This document shows positions 1-7,567 of a stretch of DNA of 64,000 nt, in pieces. How positions within the stretch are numbered: position 1 is the first letter of the stretch; each line of letters opens with the position of its first letter. This DNA is from Halapricum desulfuricans (GTDB lineage Archaea > Halobacteriota > Halobacteria > Halobacteriales > Haloarculaceae), in the NCBI RefSeq assembly GCF_017094525.1, contig NZ_CP064788.1, positions 496,001 through 560,000 on the forward strand, in the 5' to 3' direction. The notes under the pieces are model-generated. The model was not told where the DNA came from, did no database searches, and saw nothing but the letters and a program-made list of their open reading frames with translations. Both the position numbers and the translations under genes were made by a program.

Positions 1-180
1 GAGCGCGACGGATCGGCGAGCGCCGACGGTGGCTCAACGGAAGACTCGATCGCCGAGCAGTTCGGTGAGGACGCCGACGAGGTGCTAGAAGCGCTGTCCG
101 ACCTCGACGTCGACGAGACGGCCCCGGTCGAGCTGCTGTCGAAGGTGCAGGGATGGCAGGACCGGCTTGAGGGTCCCTGA
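1..180 (+). CDS. mutS: C-terminal fragment of DNA mismatch repair ATPase MutS (partial)
   Basis: Only the last 59 codons are present, open from base 1 to the TGA at 178-180. The fragment is acidic and ends in a helix-rich tail containing VDETAPVELLSKVQG, which resembles the C-terminal tail of MutS, where a T/SPxEALxxL-type helix closes the dimer. MutS recognises mismatches and couples ATP hydrolysis to repair signalling. None of the mismatch-binding or Walker regions is visible, so the call rests on the tail alone. An 80-bp palindromic element begins on the last base of the stop codon. Confidence 0.55.
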   Translation, partial: ERDGSASADGGSTEDSIAEQFGEDADEVLEALSDLDVDETAPVELLSKVQGWQDRLEGP

Positions 181-259
181 TACTGCCGGCTGTAACAAAC
201 TGAAGGAATTCGCCACCCCGGGGTGGCGAATATCTTTACGAACTTACAGCCGGCAGTAT
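180..259. repeat. 80-bp palindromic element, copy 1
   Basis: A perfect 16-bp terminal inverted repeat (ATACTGCCGGCTGTAA at 180-195, complement at 244-259) encloses a perfect 24-bp palindrome at 208-231 (ATTCGCCACCCC plus its complement). The palindrome lies exactly 28 bases from each end. Two further copies at 11409 and 42566 have the same 80-bp length and layout. The left end is the final A of the mutS-like TGA stop. The architecture fits a miniature palindromic mobile element. A role as a transcript-end hairpin is also possible. Confidence 0.8.
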
Positions 260-301
260 GAGCGCCGACGTCATGTAAGCAAACAGTTCGGTGTCTGACG
301 G

Positions 302-312
302 TATTTTATATC
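302..312 (+). promoter_or_regulatory. TATA box for the coiled-coil gene
   Basis: The AT-rich box TATTTTATATC is centred about 27 bases upstream of the ATG at 335. In haloarchaea this spacing indicates a leaderless transcript starting at or next to that ATG. It is the reason for choosing 335 over the ATG at 329 or the TTG at 314. Confidence 0.5.
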
Positions 313-334
313 GTTGAGGGACAGATCTATGTGT

Positions 335-718
335 ATGAGTAGCGAACCCGCAGATTCGAACCCCGAGTCACCGGGCGACGACGAGTCGAACTCACCCAGG
401 CTGACCATCGCGCTGCCGGACGGGAGCACGAGCGTCTCGGACGCGATCGTGACCAACCGGGAGATGCTGCGCGAACCCCAGGAACACGGGCTGGCGACGC
501 AGGAAGAGATCACGCACCTCTCGGAGGCGATCGAGGGGCTCTCGGAGAAGGCACAGACGGCGACCACCCAGTCCGAACAGACGCAGGCGAGCGTCGACGA
601 ACTGCAGGCGGTCGTCGAACGGCAGCGCCGACAGATCGAGGAACTGCAGTCGATGGTTTCTTCGCTTGCCGACATCCTGGGGACGGAAGCGGAGTGGGAA
701 ACCTTCGACGACGCGTAG
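335..718 (+). CDS. Hypothetical acidic coiled-coil protein
   Basis: This gene encodes a 127-residue protein with no family recognised. The first 25 residues are a disordered, acidic Ser/Pro/Glu stretch. Residues from about 45 to 115 form a continuous Gln/Glu-rich coiled coil with many heptad leucines and valines, ending in an acidic tail. There is no signal peptide or membrane segment, so a cytoplasmic oligomeric or scaffold protein is the simplest reading. It is flanked by the palindromic element and by one copy of a 42-bp direct repeat, and appears to be a single-gene unit. Confidence 0.7.
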   Translation: MSSEPADSNPESPGDDESNSPRLTIALPDGSTSVSDAIVTNREMLREPQEHGLATQEEITHLSEAIEGLSEKAQTATTQSEQTQASVDELQAVVERQRRQIEELQSMVSSLADILGTEAEWETFDDA

Positions 719-814
719 TCGGTCCGCGAGTTGCGGGCGATTCCCGTGCGCCGGACCTGGTGTGCCGAAACTGTGACCGAACAGCCGAGGCTACGGCTAC
801 TCGATCGATCTCAG

Positions 815-856
815 TAGAAGGCTCACTATCAGCCATTGCGACCAGAAGCACTTAAA
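815..856 (-). repeat. 42-bp direct repeat, copy 1
   Basis: This 42-bp sequence recurs at 2227-2268 with a single mismatch (base 848 against 2260). The two copies lie just downstream of two consecutive minus-strand stop codons: the nuclease-like gene ends at 874 and the aldo/keto reductase ends at 2273. On the minus strand each copy starts with a TATA-like TTTAAGTG and contains ATGGCTGATAG. Nothing convincing is encoded downstream of copy 1. Confidence 0.85.
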
Positions 857-873
857 CGGCACCGAGATCAGGC

Positions 874-2121
874 CTACCGTCGACGCGACAGCGGCTCGCA
901 GAGCCCCCACTCGTCGGTTCGGGGATCGAGGTTCGTCGGCTCGCTGCCGCGCTCGGTGAGGATGCCCGCGTGGAACAACATGGCCTTCAGCTGGAAGACC
1001 GTCGGCGAGTGGTAGCTCGCCCCCTCTTCGAGCACTGGCGTCCGGAGTTCGCCGTCGGCGGTCAGCGCACGCTCGCGCACGTCTTCGTCGCCTCGAAGGA
1101 AGAGCTCGACGGTGAAGGTCGGATGCTGCTCGTGGAGCCACGTGACGAGGTCGACCAGCGACGGACGGCCGAGGCCGTCGTCGTGCATCGTCTGCAGTTC
1201 GGTGACGAGCAACTCGGTAGCCGGATACTCGAAGACGACTCGTCGGGCGAGCTGGCCCCAGCGCGGCGCGAGGTCACGAAAGCGCTTGCGCGAGCGCTGC
1301 CACTGCTCGAAGGCGGCGAGCGCGTCGTCCAGAGCGGGATACTCCCGGAGCGCGAACCGGACGACCTCCTGCCCGAGCGAGGTGAGTCGGTAGCTCGCGC
1401 CGCGCTCGTCGATCAACCCCAGAAACGCCGCGCCGTCGATCGCGCCGTCGACCGCGCTGACGACGTGCGCCTCGAGCAACGCGCGGTGATCGCGGTCGTG
1501 AGCGAGCGCGAGCGGGACCGCCAGATAGTTCTTCGGGTGATTGAGACTGAAGTTGCGGTCGGCGACGCCCTGTGCGCTGGCCTGGAATCGGATCGCCGTG
1601 GCCTCCTCCGCGGTTCGGTTACCGACCACGCGCGGGCGTTCGAGTACCTCGATCGAACCGTCCGCTTCGACGCCGAGCACGCCGACGTTGAGCTGCCGGG
1701 CGAGCGTCCGGTCGGTCGCGGTGATCGCCCCGGCCGGCGCGCTGACGAACGCGACGTTGGCCTCGCCGAGCCGATCGTAGGCCTGGACGATGCCACGCTG
1801 GACGTCCACCCCGCCGCGCTTGCGGCCCTTGGCCTCGACGACGACCAGCGGCGGCTCGTCGCCGAGGCGATCGACCGCCAGGTACTCCGCCTCCAGTCTC
1901 CGGACGCCGATCAGATCCGGATAGCCCGAGCCGACCCGGACGTGATTAAAGGGCGCGAGAGCGGACGTGACCTCGGCGGCGATCTCGCGGTCCTCGACCC
2001 ACTTATCGCGCGCGAACTGCGTGTCCGCGACGACGTAGCTGTCGCTGTCATCCTCGGGAAAGAGCTGGGACTTCGTGTGCGCGAGCACGGTCGGCTCGGT
2101 CAGCGACGCCGCGGCAGCCAT
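874..2121 (-). CDS. PD-(D/E)XK nuclease-like protein with winged-helix-like C-terminal part
   Basis: This gene encodes a 415-residue protein. Residues 66-100 carry a restriction-endonuclease-fold signature: GYPDLIGV (Asp69) followed by VVVEAKGRKRG (Glu96, Lys98), with a downstream Q-x(4)-QAY helix typical of the fold. The middle part (AFLGLIDERGASYRLTSLG) looks like a winged helix, and the rest is alpha-helical and unassigned. The DNA substrate is unknown. No methylase or other restriction partner is adjacent. The reading frame stays open to a GTG at 2238, but those codons look non-coding and overlap the direct repeat, so the ATG at 2121 was chosen. A weak TATA-like CTCTTTGG lies about 26 bases upstream of it. 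The gene sits precisely between two 42-bp repeats. Confidence 0.65.
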   Translation of the reverse strand: MAAAASLTEPTVLAHTKSQLFPEDDSDSYVVADTQFARDKWVEDREIAAEVTSALAPFNHVRVGSGYPDLIGVRRLEAEYLAVDRLGDEPPLVVVEAKGRKRGGVDVQRGIVQAYDRLGEANVAFVSAPAGAITATDRTLARQLNVGVLGVEADGSIEVLERPRVVGNRTAEEATAIRFQASAQGVADRNFSLNHPKNYLAVPLALAHDRDHRALLEAHVVSAVDGAIDGAAFLGLIDERGASYRLTSLGQEVVRFALREYPALDDALAAFEQWQRSRKRFRDLAPRWGQLARRVVFEYPATELLVTELQTMHDDGLGRPSLVDLVTWLHEQHPTFTVELFLRGDEDVRERALTADGELRTPVLEEGASYHSPTVFQLKAMLFHAGILTERGSEPTNLDPRTDEWGLCEPLSRRR

Positions 2122-2226
2122 AGGCCCGGGTTCGGCGGGCCGGCCAAAGAGCGTTCCGCCGATCGCGGACCGGCGAGCGAACGGGACCTGCCTCTGAGGG
2201 CGCAGCTGCTCGACGATTGGTGGCCC

Positions 2227-2268
2227 TAGAAGGCTCACTATCAGCCATTGCGACCAGAACCACTTAAA
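2227..2268 (-). repeat. 42-bp direct repeat, copy 2
   Basis: This is the partner of 815-856, with 41 of 42 bases identical and the same orientation, 1412 bp away. It lies between the stop of the aldo/keto reductase and the nuclease-like gene. Its minus-strand TTTAAG could serve as a TATA box for a transcript reading into the nuclease-like gene. Confidence 0.85.
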
Positions 2269-2272
2269 GGAA

Positions 2273-3109
2273 CTACTCGGCGATGCCCCAGACGTCGTCG
2301 TCCCAGCTCCGGCCGCGGACGTCGTAGACCGGCTCGTCGCGGTCGAGGTCGTCGATGCGCCGGCGATCCTCGGGATCGAGTTCCCAGCCGAACAACTCGA
2401 AGTTCTGCCGGATGTGGCCCTCGGAGGTCGACCGCGGCAGGACGACCACGTCGTGATCGAGCGCCCACCGGAGGACGACCTGTGCGGGCGTGCGGTCGTG
2501 CTTGTCCGCGATCTCCTCGATGGCGGGGTCGTCGAGCACCTCTGTGCGAGCCAGCGGCGCGGCGGCCTCGACGACGACGTCGTTGGCCTGACAGTACTCG
2601 ACCAGTTCGGGCCGCTGGAGGTAGGGGTGGAACTCGATCTGGTTGACCGCGATCGGGACGTCCGAAATATGCAGCGCCGCGGAGAGCTGATACCGGCTGA
2701 AGTTCGAGACGCCGACGTTGCGGACGAGCCCGCGGTCGTGTAGCGTCGCCATCGCGTTCAGCGTCTCCCGCAGCGAGATCGCGGGGTTCGGCCAGTGGAT
2801 CAGATACAGGTCGAGATACTCCGTGCCGAGGCGATCGAGCGTCGACTCGCAGGCGTCGATCACCGACTCGTAGTCGAGGTTCTTCGCCAGTACCTTCGAG
2901 GTGACGAAGAGGTCCTCGCGATCGTGGTCGGCAAGCACGTCGCCGATCTCGTCCTCGTTGTGATAGCCTTCGGCGGTGTCGATATGGGTGTAGCCGGTTT
3001 CGAGCGCCGCCGAGACGGCCGTTCTGGCGGTTTCGCCGTCGAGACGATACGTTCCCTTGCCGACGACGGGCAGCTCACCGTCCGGAAGCGTGACTGTCGG
3101 TACAGACAT
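2273..3109 (-). CDS. Aldo/keto reductase (2,5-diketogluconate reductase type)
   Basis: This gene encodes a 278-residue TIM-barrel NAD(P)H-dependent reductase of the AKR superfamily. The catalytic tetrad is visible as Asp44 (HIDTAEGY), Tyr49, Lys72 (VTSKV) and His105 (YLIHWPNP). The cofactor-binding end has VLPRSTSEGHIRQNF near residue 225, and the length is normal for single-domain AKRs. It should reduce aldehydes or ketones, but the natural substrate cannot be read from sequence. It is transcribed alone, with a 42-bp direct repeat starting 5 bases after its stop. Confidence 0.9.
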   Translation of the reverse strand: MSVPTVTLPDGELPVVGKGTYRLDGETARTAVSAALETGYTHIDTAEGYHNEDEIGDVLADHDREDLFVTSKVLAKNLDYESVIDACESTLDRLGTEYLDLYLIHWPNPAISLRETLNAMATLHDRGLVRNVGVSNFSRYQLSAALHISDVPIAVNQIEFHPYLQRPELVEYCQANDVVVEAAAPLARTEVLDDPAIEEIADKHDRTPAQVVLRWALDHDVVVLPRSTSEGHIRQNFELFGWELDPEDRRRIDDLDRDEPVYDVRGRSWDDDVWGIAE

Positions 3110-3675
3110 CGTTCGACAGTTCGATGTCGACGTTGTAAGGCCCTTCGTCTGAGACCCCGGATCGTATTACCGCACCAACAAGATTCATAATCGTGATGGG
3201 CGTATCACGACGCGGCGGGTCCCCGATACCAACCCTGCCCCCACTGTTGGTGTCATCGATCGGTGCCCGTCCCGCCATTGTTGATCGACCGACGTGGACG
3301 CCCGTTTCTCCCGGCGTCCCCATTTCGCTATCGTCCGTCTGTTCTGTCGTCCTGCCCGAGTCGAATGCGGATGGTAACGTGGTCCAGTCGTCCAACAGTG
3401 TACCCAATTCACACGAGGCCGCTCGGCAACCCAATCACTCCACCGACGAGCGCAAACCGCCACGCCCTCCGATCGATTCGTCGATATATGGTCCCCCTCA
3501 TATCCGGCATGTTCTCAGGTAGCAAACAGCTTCGGGCGCAATATTGCCGGTCGTTCGCCGCCAGACTGGCTGTGCTACACGTCGCCGCCGTCGTCGGGGA
3601 CGCCAACTCGCCGCTTCGCTCTCTGAGGCAGGCGATGCTGGACGAGAAAACCAGGTGCGACAACGACGCTATCTT
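3110..3675. other. Gene-poor stretch with decayed sequence left of the IS element
   Basis: This roughly 560-bp stretch has no convincing gene. A short minus-strand frame (3409-3510) encodes a hydrophobic segment, WRFALVGGVIGLPSGLV, then a TGA. The same frame continues another 24 codons to TAG, which looks like a decayed single-TM protein. The bases around 3320-3365 resemble, on the minus strand, the tail of another remnant at 45233-45300 (both read QxDxTDG followed by a K/R-W-rich end). Codon usage is unlike the neighbours, consistent with debris beside a mobile element. Confidence 0.4.
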
Positions 3676-3690
3676 GATTCAGCGAGAGAA

Positions 3691-3758
3691 TCCCGCCCTT
3701 CCCGCGAAGGACGAGCGTTCCGACGCTCAGTCGGAACCGAGGACTGAGCAGGGCGGGA
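3691..3758. repeat. Left-end hairpin of the IS element with an enlarged loop
   Basis: TCCCGCCC at 3691-3698 pairs with GGGCGGGA at 3751-3758. The 52-base loop contains two smaller hairpins: GAGCGT-TCCG-ACGCTC (3713-3728) and GCTCAGTC...GACTGAGC (3725-3749), which are mutually exclusive at their junction. The right flank (GTGAATCGCGTAAGCTC) matches the flank of a six-base-loop version at 31490-31511 (GTGAAGCGCGTACGCTC). This suggests the same left-end element with extra palindromic DNA in the loop. Confidence 0.6.
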
Positions 3759-3793
3759 GTGAATCGCGTAAGCTCTGGTGAGAAGCCGCCGAG

Positions 3794-3937
3794 TTACTGC
3801 TGGTCTTGAGTCTCTAACGTGTCGAGTCCGGCTTCTAACAACTCTGTATAGGCTTCTGATAGCGTCAGGTCGCGTTCCTCTGCGAAGTCTTTGATACGTC
3901 CCTGTAACGTGTGGGTTATTTCTACGTTTGGTCGCAT
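3794..3937 (-). CDS. Small ribbon-helix-helix-like protein associated with tnpB
   Basis: This gene encodes 47 residues starting MRPNVEITHTLQGRIKDFAE and ending in a Gln-rich tail. The layout is a short beta-strand (NVEITHTL), a helix (QGRIKDFAEERD), a turn (LTLSEA) and a second helix (YTELLEAGLDTLE), which matches a ribbon-helix-helix DNA-binding subunit. It is transcribed divergently from tnpB with 44 bases between the starts, so it may repress the shared promoter region. Small genes of this kind next to haloarchaeal tnpB are familiar, but the function is inferred. The gene is intact even though tnpB is broken. Confidence 0.7.
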   Translation of the reverse strand: MRPNVEITHTLQGRIKDFAEERDLTLSEAYTELLEAGLDTLETQDQQ

Positions 3938-3981
3938 AGTCCAACAGTCTTTTATCTACGGAAACCTAACAATCTGTCGTC

Positions 3982-5380
3982 GTGAAGCGTACCAACACGT
4001 TCGCCGTGCGCCCGCTCACCGACGACGATGAGCAGGTGCTACAGGACCTGTTGGACGCGTGTGCCGCTCTCTGGAACGAAATCAATTACCAGCGCCTTAT
4101 GCGCTACAACGACGAGGACGGCTTCGAGGGCGACGTGTGGGACGCTGATACTGGCGCTCTGGAAGGCAAATACAAAGGCGTTCTCGGCGCGTCCACCGCC
4201 CAGACTGTCCGGCGAGTAAACACCGAAGCGTGGCGGTCGTTCTTCGAGAACAAGAAAGCGTATCACGACGAGTCAAACACGTCGGTTACTGAACACCCCG
4301 AACCGCCCGGCTTCCGTGGCAACGAGGACGACGGACGTGTTCTCAAAGGCGTCATCCGAAAGGACGCCTACACCGTCGAATGGGGCGACCGCTCCCGGCT
4401 AGAGATGGTCGTCGGAAAAGAACTCCGTGATAGGCACAACAGCCCGAAAAGCCGTCTCCGGCTGGAAATCGTTGGCGACCCGAACTGGCCCGACTACGAA
4501 GACCAGAGCCGGTTGGAACTGTGGTACGACGAGACTGAGAGCACCTTCCGAGCTTCGCAACCCGTGACTGTTTCTGACGATGTACGGGATCCTCCACTGG
4601 CCGATGAAAAGGCCGCTCTGGATATTGGTGCAAACAATCTCGTTGCCTGTACCACCACGACCGGCGAGCAATATCTGTACGAGGGCCGCGAGTTGTTCCA
4701 GCGGTTCCGCGAGACGACACGAGAAATTGCCCGGTTGCAGTCCAAGCTACCGGAAGGCCGATACAGTAGCGAGCGTATCAGGCGACTGTATCGGAAACGA
4801 ACCCGTCGCCGTGACCACGCTCAAGAAGCACTGTGTCGTGACCTGCTGGAACGACTGTACGCCGAGGGCGTGGACACGGTGTATGTCGGTGGCTTGACTG
4901 ACGTACTCGAAACGCACTGGTCGGTCAGGGTGAACGCCAAGACGCACAACTTCTGGGCGTTCAAGCACTTCACCGAGCGACTGGTCTGTACCGCCGAGGA
5001 ATACGGCATCTCGGTGGAAGTCCGGTCGGAAGCGTGGACCAGCCAAGAGTGCCCACAGTGTGGCGGCACAGACCGAACGACACGGCATCAGGACACGCTC
5101 ACCTGCCCGTGTGGATTCGAGGGTCACGCCGACCTTACAGCGTTCGCAAGACGCGACGCGTCTTGCGTGCCCACGAGAACCTTCGGTTCTCGGGACGTCA
5201 GAAACGTTCCTGAAGCGGCACACAGAGAAGGCAGTCAGGCCGATGGCCCGGCCCGTGCGGTTCGAGTGGGACGACCACACTTGGTCGGAGTCACCACGCT
5301 CTCACGAAAGTCCCAAAGAACAGCGCACAGACCCGAGTACCGTCCACCACAACGGGAATGTTGCCTCCGGGGGATCGTAG
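3982..5380 (+). pseudogene. tnpB: TnpB-family RNA-guided nuclease/transposon protein, frameshifted
   Basis: The frame opens at GTG 3982 and gives normal TnpB up to codon 387. It has an N-terminal domain, RuvC-I LDIGANN (Asp214), the [14 protein letters not shown] block, the zinc ribbon (ECPQCGG and TCPCGFEG) and RuvC-III GHADLTA (Asp384). It then shifts out of frame. The missing C-terminus, starting [20 protein letters not shown], is encoded in another frame from 5198 to the TGA at 5378-5380. Removing exactly bases 5143-5197 (55 nt) rejoins the two into a normal 447-residue TnpB. As it stands, the frame runs on into unrelated sequence to 5955. Intact TnpB cleaves DNA guided by an omega RNA from the element's right end. 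This copy keeps all RuvC residues but loses its tail. Confidence 0.85.
5143..5197. repeat. 55-bp double-hairpin insertion inside tnpB
   Basis: The insert consists of two consecutive near-perfect hairpins. The first is CGCAAGACGCG-A-CGCGTCTTGCG (5145-5167) and the second is CGAGAACC-TTC-GGTTCTCG (5174-5192). It lies directly after the codons of the RuvC-III motif. Its length is not a multiple of three, so it causes the frameshift. A CGT is present at both junctions, which leaves the exact borders ambiguous by a few bases. Confidence 0.8.
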
Positions 5381-5434
5381 ACCGACTGAGACTCCCACGG
5401 AGGAAACCGCGCCGTTTACGGCGCGGAGGATGTC
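5198..5434 (+). ncRNA. Possible omega RNA / right-end region of the IS1341-type element
   Basis: In IS200/IS605 elements the guide RNA overlaps the 3' end of tnpB and the right end. Here the region from the restored tnpB tail to 5434 ends with a strong hairpin (5407-5414 with 5419-5426, loop TTTA) and GGATGTCA at the element border. The bases just beyond would be the guide. This is placed by analogy only, and no promoter or processing site is visible. Confidence 0.3.
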
Positions 5435-6080
5435 ATTCCAGCGCGGAGATAACTTCGTCGACGAACTGCTCGGGCGGGAGCCCGCCGGTGAACTGTCCGG
5501 AATCGTTGACGTTAATCTGTGGGACGCCACGGACGCCGTACTCCTGGGAGAGTTCCATGAACTCCTGGGACTCGATGCCGTCGGCAGTGATCCGGTCGTT
5601 CTCGATCGCCATCTGGTGGGCGGCCTGGACTGCGCGCGGGCAGTGCGGACAGGTCGGCGTCACGAACACCTTGATGTTGACGGGCTGGTCGATGTTCTGG
5701 ACTTTCTCGCGCACGTCGTCGGGGAGGTCCGTCTCGCCCGGACCCTGCGCGACCGCGATGAGCCCCTGCAGGAAGGCGCTGAACTCCTGGCCCGACGGGA
5801 TGCCGAAGTACCGGACGCCGGTGACGCCGTCGCGAGTGATGACGGTGACGGGCGCGCCGTCGTACTTGGTCGCGCCGAGTTCCTCGGCCAGCGGATCGTC
5901 CATGTCGTGGGTCTCGACGACGACGTCGTCGCTTTCGCCTTCGACGTCGTCGTAGAGATCGAGTGTCTCCTCGCAATACTGACAGCCGTCCTCAGTGAAG
6001 ACGTGGACGGTGACTGTCTCCTCGAGGGAGGTCAGGAGTTCGTTGACTTGACTGCGGTCGTCTGCGGAGAGGACTGACAT
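5433..6080 (-). CDS. Protein disulfide oxidoreductase (PDO), two thioredoxin folds
   Basis: This gene encodes a 215-residue cytoplasmic glutaredoxin-like protein of the archaeal PDO family. The N-terminal thioredoxin unit has GCQYC (Cys33, Cys36) and the C-terminal unit has TCPHC (Cys144, Cys147), followed by the cis-Pro loop [10 protein letters not shown]. Such proteins form, reduce or isomerise protein disulfides, usually with the second CxxC as the main active site. The ATG at 6080 gives the family's normal N-terminus; the upstream extension to 6230 has no family support. The IS1341-type element abuts its stop codon without truncating it. Confidence 0.85.
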   Translation of the reverse strand: MSVLSADDRSQVNELLTSLEETVTVHVFTEDGCQYCEETLDLYDDVEGESDDVVVETHDMDDPLAEELGATKYDGAPVTVITRDGVTGVRYFGIPSGQEFSAFLQGLIAVAQGPGETDLPDDVREKVQNIDQPVNIKVFVTPTCPHCPRAVQAAHQMAIENDRITADGIESQEFMELSQEYGVRGVPQINVNDSGQFTGGLPPEQFVDEVISALE

Positions 6081-6168
6081 TCTACCTTGACGTTGGCACT
6101 CTGACTGTGTTATATTTTGCGTTTTGCCCAATACTCCGAAACGAGGGGTGACAGCCACTGAGACGCCG

Positions 6169-7284
6169 CTATTCGGGCGTGAACGCGTGGCCCCGAAGCA
6201 CCATCCGGGTAGTGAGTGCCGCAGTGACAACCCAGACGACTGCGAGCAGGCCAGTCACGGCGGCGAGCGCGGCGGTGAACGCACTGATACCGAGGAAGCC
6301 GCCGAGCGACCCCGCCGAGATGGCGAAGGCCCCGAGCGGGAAGGTGTAGGCCCACCAGGTGAAGAAAAACGGGTGCGTCCGGCGAGTGATGTAGTGGGCC
6401 ACGAGTCCGGCGGTCAGCACGAACCACCAGGCGGAGAAGCCCCACATCACAAGCGCGAGGAGCTTCAGACCCGGCACCAGCGGCTCGACTGCGAGCCCCA
6501 GTCCGACGCCGGCCTCGAGCGCGTGGGCGAGCTTCACGAGGGCGATCGTGAGCACGGCCGTCGGGGCCAGCCCGATGACGAACGTCGGCGCGAGTTTCTC
6601 ACGCGGGAGGCTCTCGTAGGCGTAGCGATGGAGCACGATCGAGCCGAAAAACAAGAACATGAACGTCCCGATCCCGAGCGCGATCATCGAGACGACGAAG
6701 ACGAGCTGTCCGGTGGCCGTCCCGGCGAGATGACCGGCGACGAGCTCGAAGCCCAACAGCGGAATGACGAGGTGGCTCACCGGCGGGATGTACCAGGCGA
6801 AGACGCCGTGTTCAGTCCCAATCTCGTCGTTGGTGAACATGATCGTCACGACGACCAGCCCGAACCCGAAGATGCCGGCGCTTCCGAGGACGAACAGCCC
6901 CGTCAGTAGCGGTTCGAGGACGCTCGACGGGACGATATCACCCATCGTGCGAGCGATCCCGAGACCGAGGACGATCAGCGTGATCGGCATCGTCGGGAAG
7001 AACTGACTCCGGATGGGATGGGTGAGGTCCGTTCGGACTCGATGTGGGTACAGCCACATCCGCGCCAGCCACGGCAGCGTGTACGTGACCGTCATTACGG
7101 CCGTCAGCGCGACGAACAACTGCGCGAACGGGAGCAACGCGTCGATCCCGGACTGGGCGGCGAGCAACCCGAGCGCGACGCCGAGCGCGCCGGTCCCCAT
7201 CGTCGATCCGAACCACTGCGGACCGAAGAACTCGACCGTGTTTGCGACTCTCGCCCTCGTCGATGTCGAAGTGACCTGACTCAT
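6169..7284 (-). CDS. TDT family (TehA/SLAC1-type) membrane transporter
   Basis: This gene encodes a 371-residue integral membrane protein with about ten hydrophobic helices. It begins with the family-typical N-terminal segment FFGPQWFGSTMGTGALGVA and includes FFTWWAYTFPLGAF near residue 310. It belongs to the tellurite-resistance/dicarboxylate transporter and voltage-dependent anion channel superfamily (TehA, Mae1, SLAC1). The substrate is not predictable; anion, C4-dicarboxylate or sulfite export are all possible. It is a single gene on the minus strand upstream of the PDO gene. Confidence 0.85.
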   Translation of the reverse strand: MSQVTSTSTRARVANTVEFFGPQWFGSTMGTGALGVALGLLAAQSGIDALLPFAQLFVALTAVMTVTYTLPWLARMWLYPHRVRTDLTHPIRSQFFPTMPITLIVLGLGIARTMGDIVPSSVLEPLLTGLFVLGSAGIFGFGLVVVTIMFTNDEIGTEHGVFAWYIPPVSHLVIPLLGFELVAGHLAGTATGQLVFVVSMIALGIGTFMFLFFGSIVLHRYAYESLPREKLAPTFVIGLAPTAVLTIALVKLAHALEAGVGLGLAVEPLVPGLKLLALVMWGFSAWWFVLTAGLVAHYITRRTHPFFFTWWAYTFPLGAFAISAGSLGGFLGISAFTAALAAVTGLLAVVWVVTAALTTRMVLRGHAFTPE

Positions 7285-7567
7285 AGTATTGTGTGTTTGT
7301 GTACTTTCTCTGCTGGATCGTCTTCAACTCGTCGGATCCGACAACCCCATTTAATAGTGATGTATACGTTCTTCCAGTCCGCTTTTTTCGGTTTCGCGCG
7401 CGTGAATTTCGAAGCAGATGAGTCGCTCTGTCCACAGTACACTGGTTCGGTCCACGGACCTCCACACCGGGCTCGTGCTGTGCATGGTCGTGGGATATTC
7501 ACGAAAGATCGGACGGATATCCGGCGTATCAAAGCCCTATTGGTGGTCCGGTCGCCATGTAGGGGTG

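Larger units (their letters stand above)
3676..5434 (+). mobile_element. IS1341-type (IS200/IS605 superfamily, tnpB-only) element, inactivated
   Basis: The element carries a tnpB-like gene and a divergent mini-gene but no tnpA transposase, which defines the IS1341 type. The left-end region has a hairpin at 3691-3758. The right end has CCGCGCCG-TTTA-CGGCGCGG at 5407-5426 followed by GGATGTCA, a typical right-end signature. The right boundary runs into the stop codon of the neighbouring disulfide oxidoreductase at 5433-5435. The left boundary is an estimate from homology with the remnant at 31476. The tnpB frame is disrupted, so the element would need an external TnpA and TnpB to move or act. 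Confidence 0.75.

Noticed and set aside
510-851. Minus-strand frame starting in direct-repeat copy 1 (MADSEPS...)
   Set aside because: The same start occurs in the second repeat copy followed by unrelated residues, and the frame runs antisense into the coiled-coil gene, so it is not a conserved protein.
3263-3781. A 172-codon plus-strand frame left of the IS element
   Set aside because: It shows no family, reads through the IS left-end hairpin and has codon use unlike neighbouring genes.
5198-5955. Continuation of the TnpB frame to give a 657-residue protein
   Set aside because: After codon 387 the frame is shifted; the true TnpB tail lies in another frame and ends at 5380, while the long frame runs antisense into the PDO gene.
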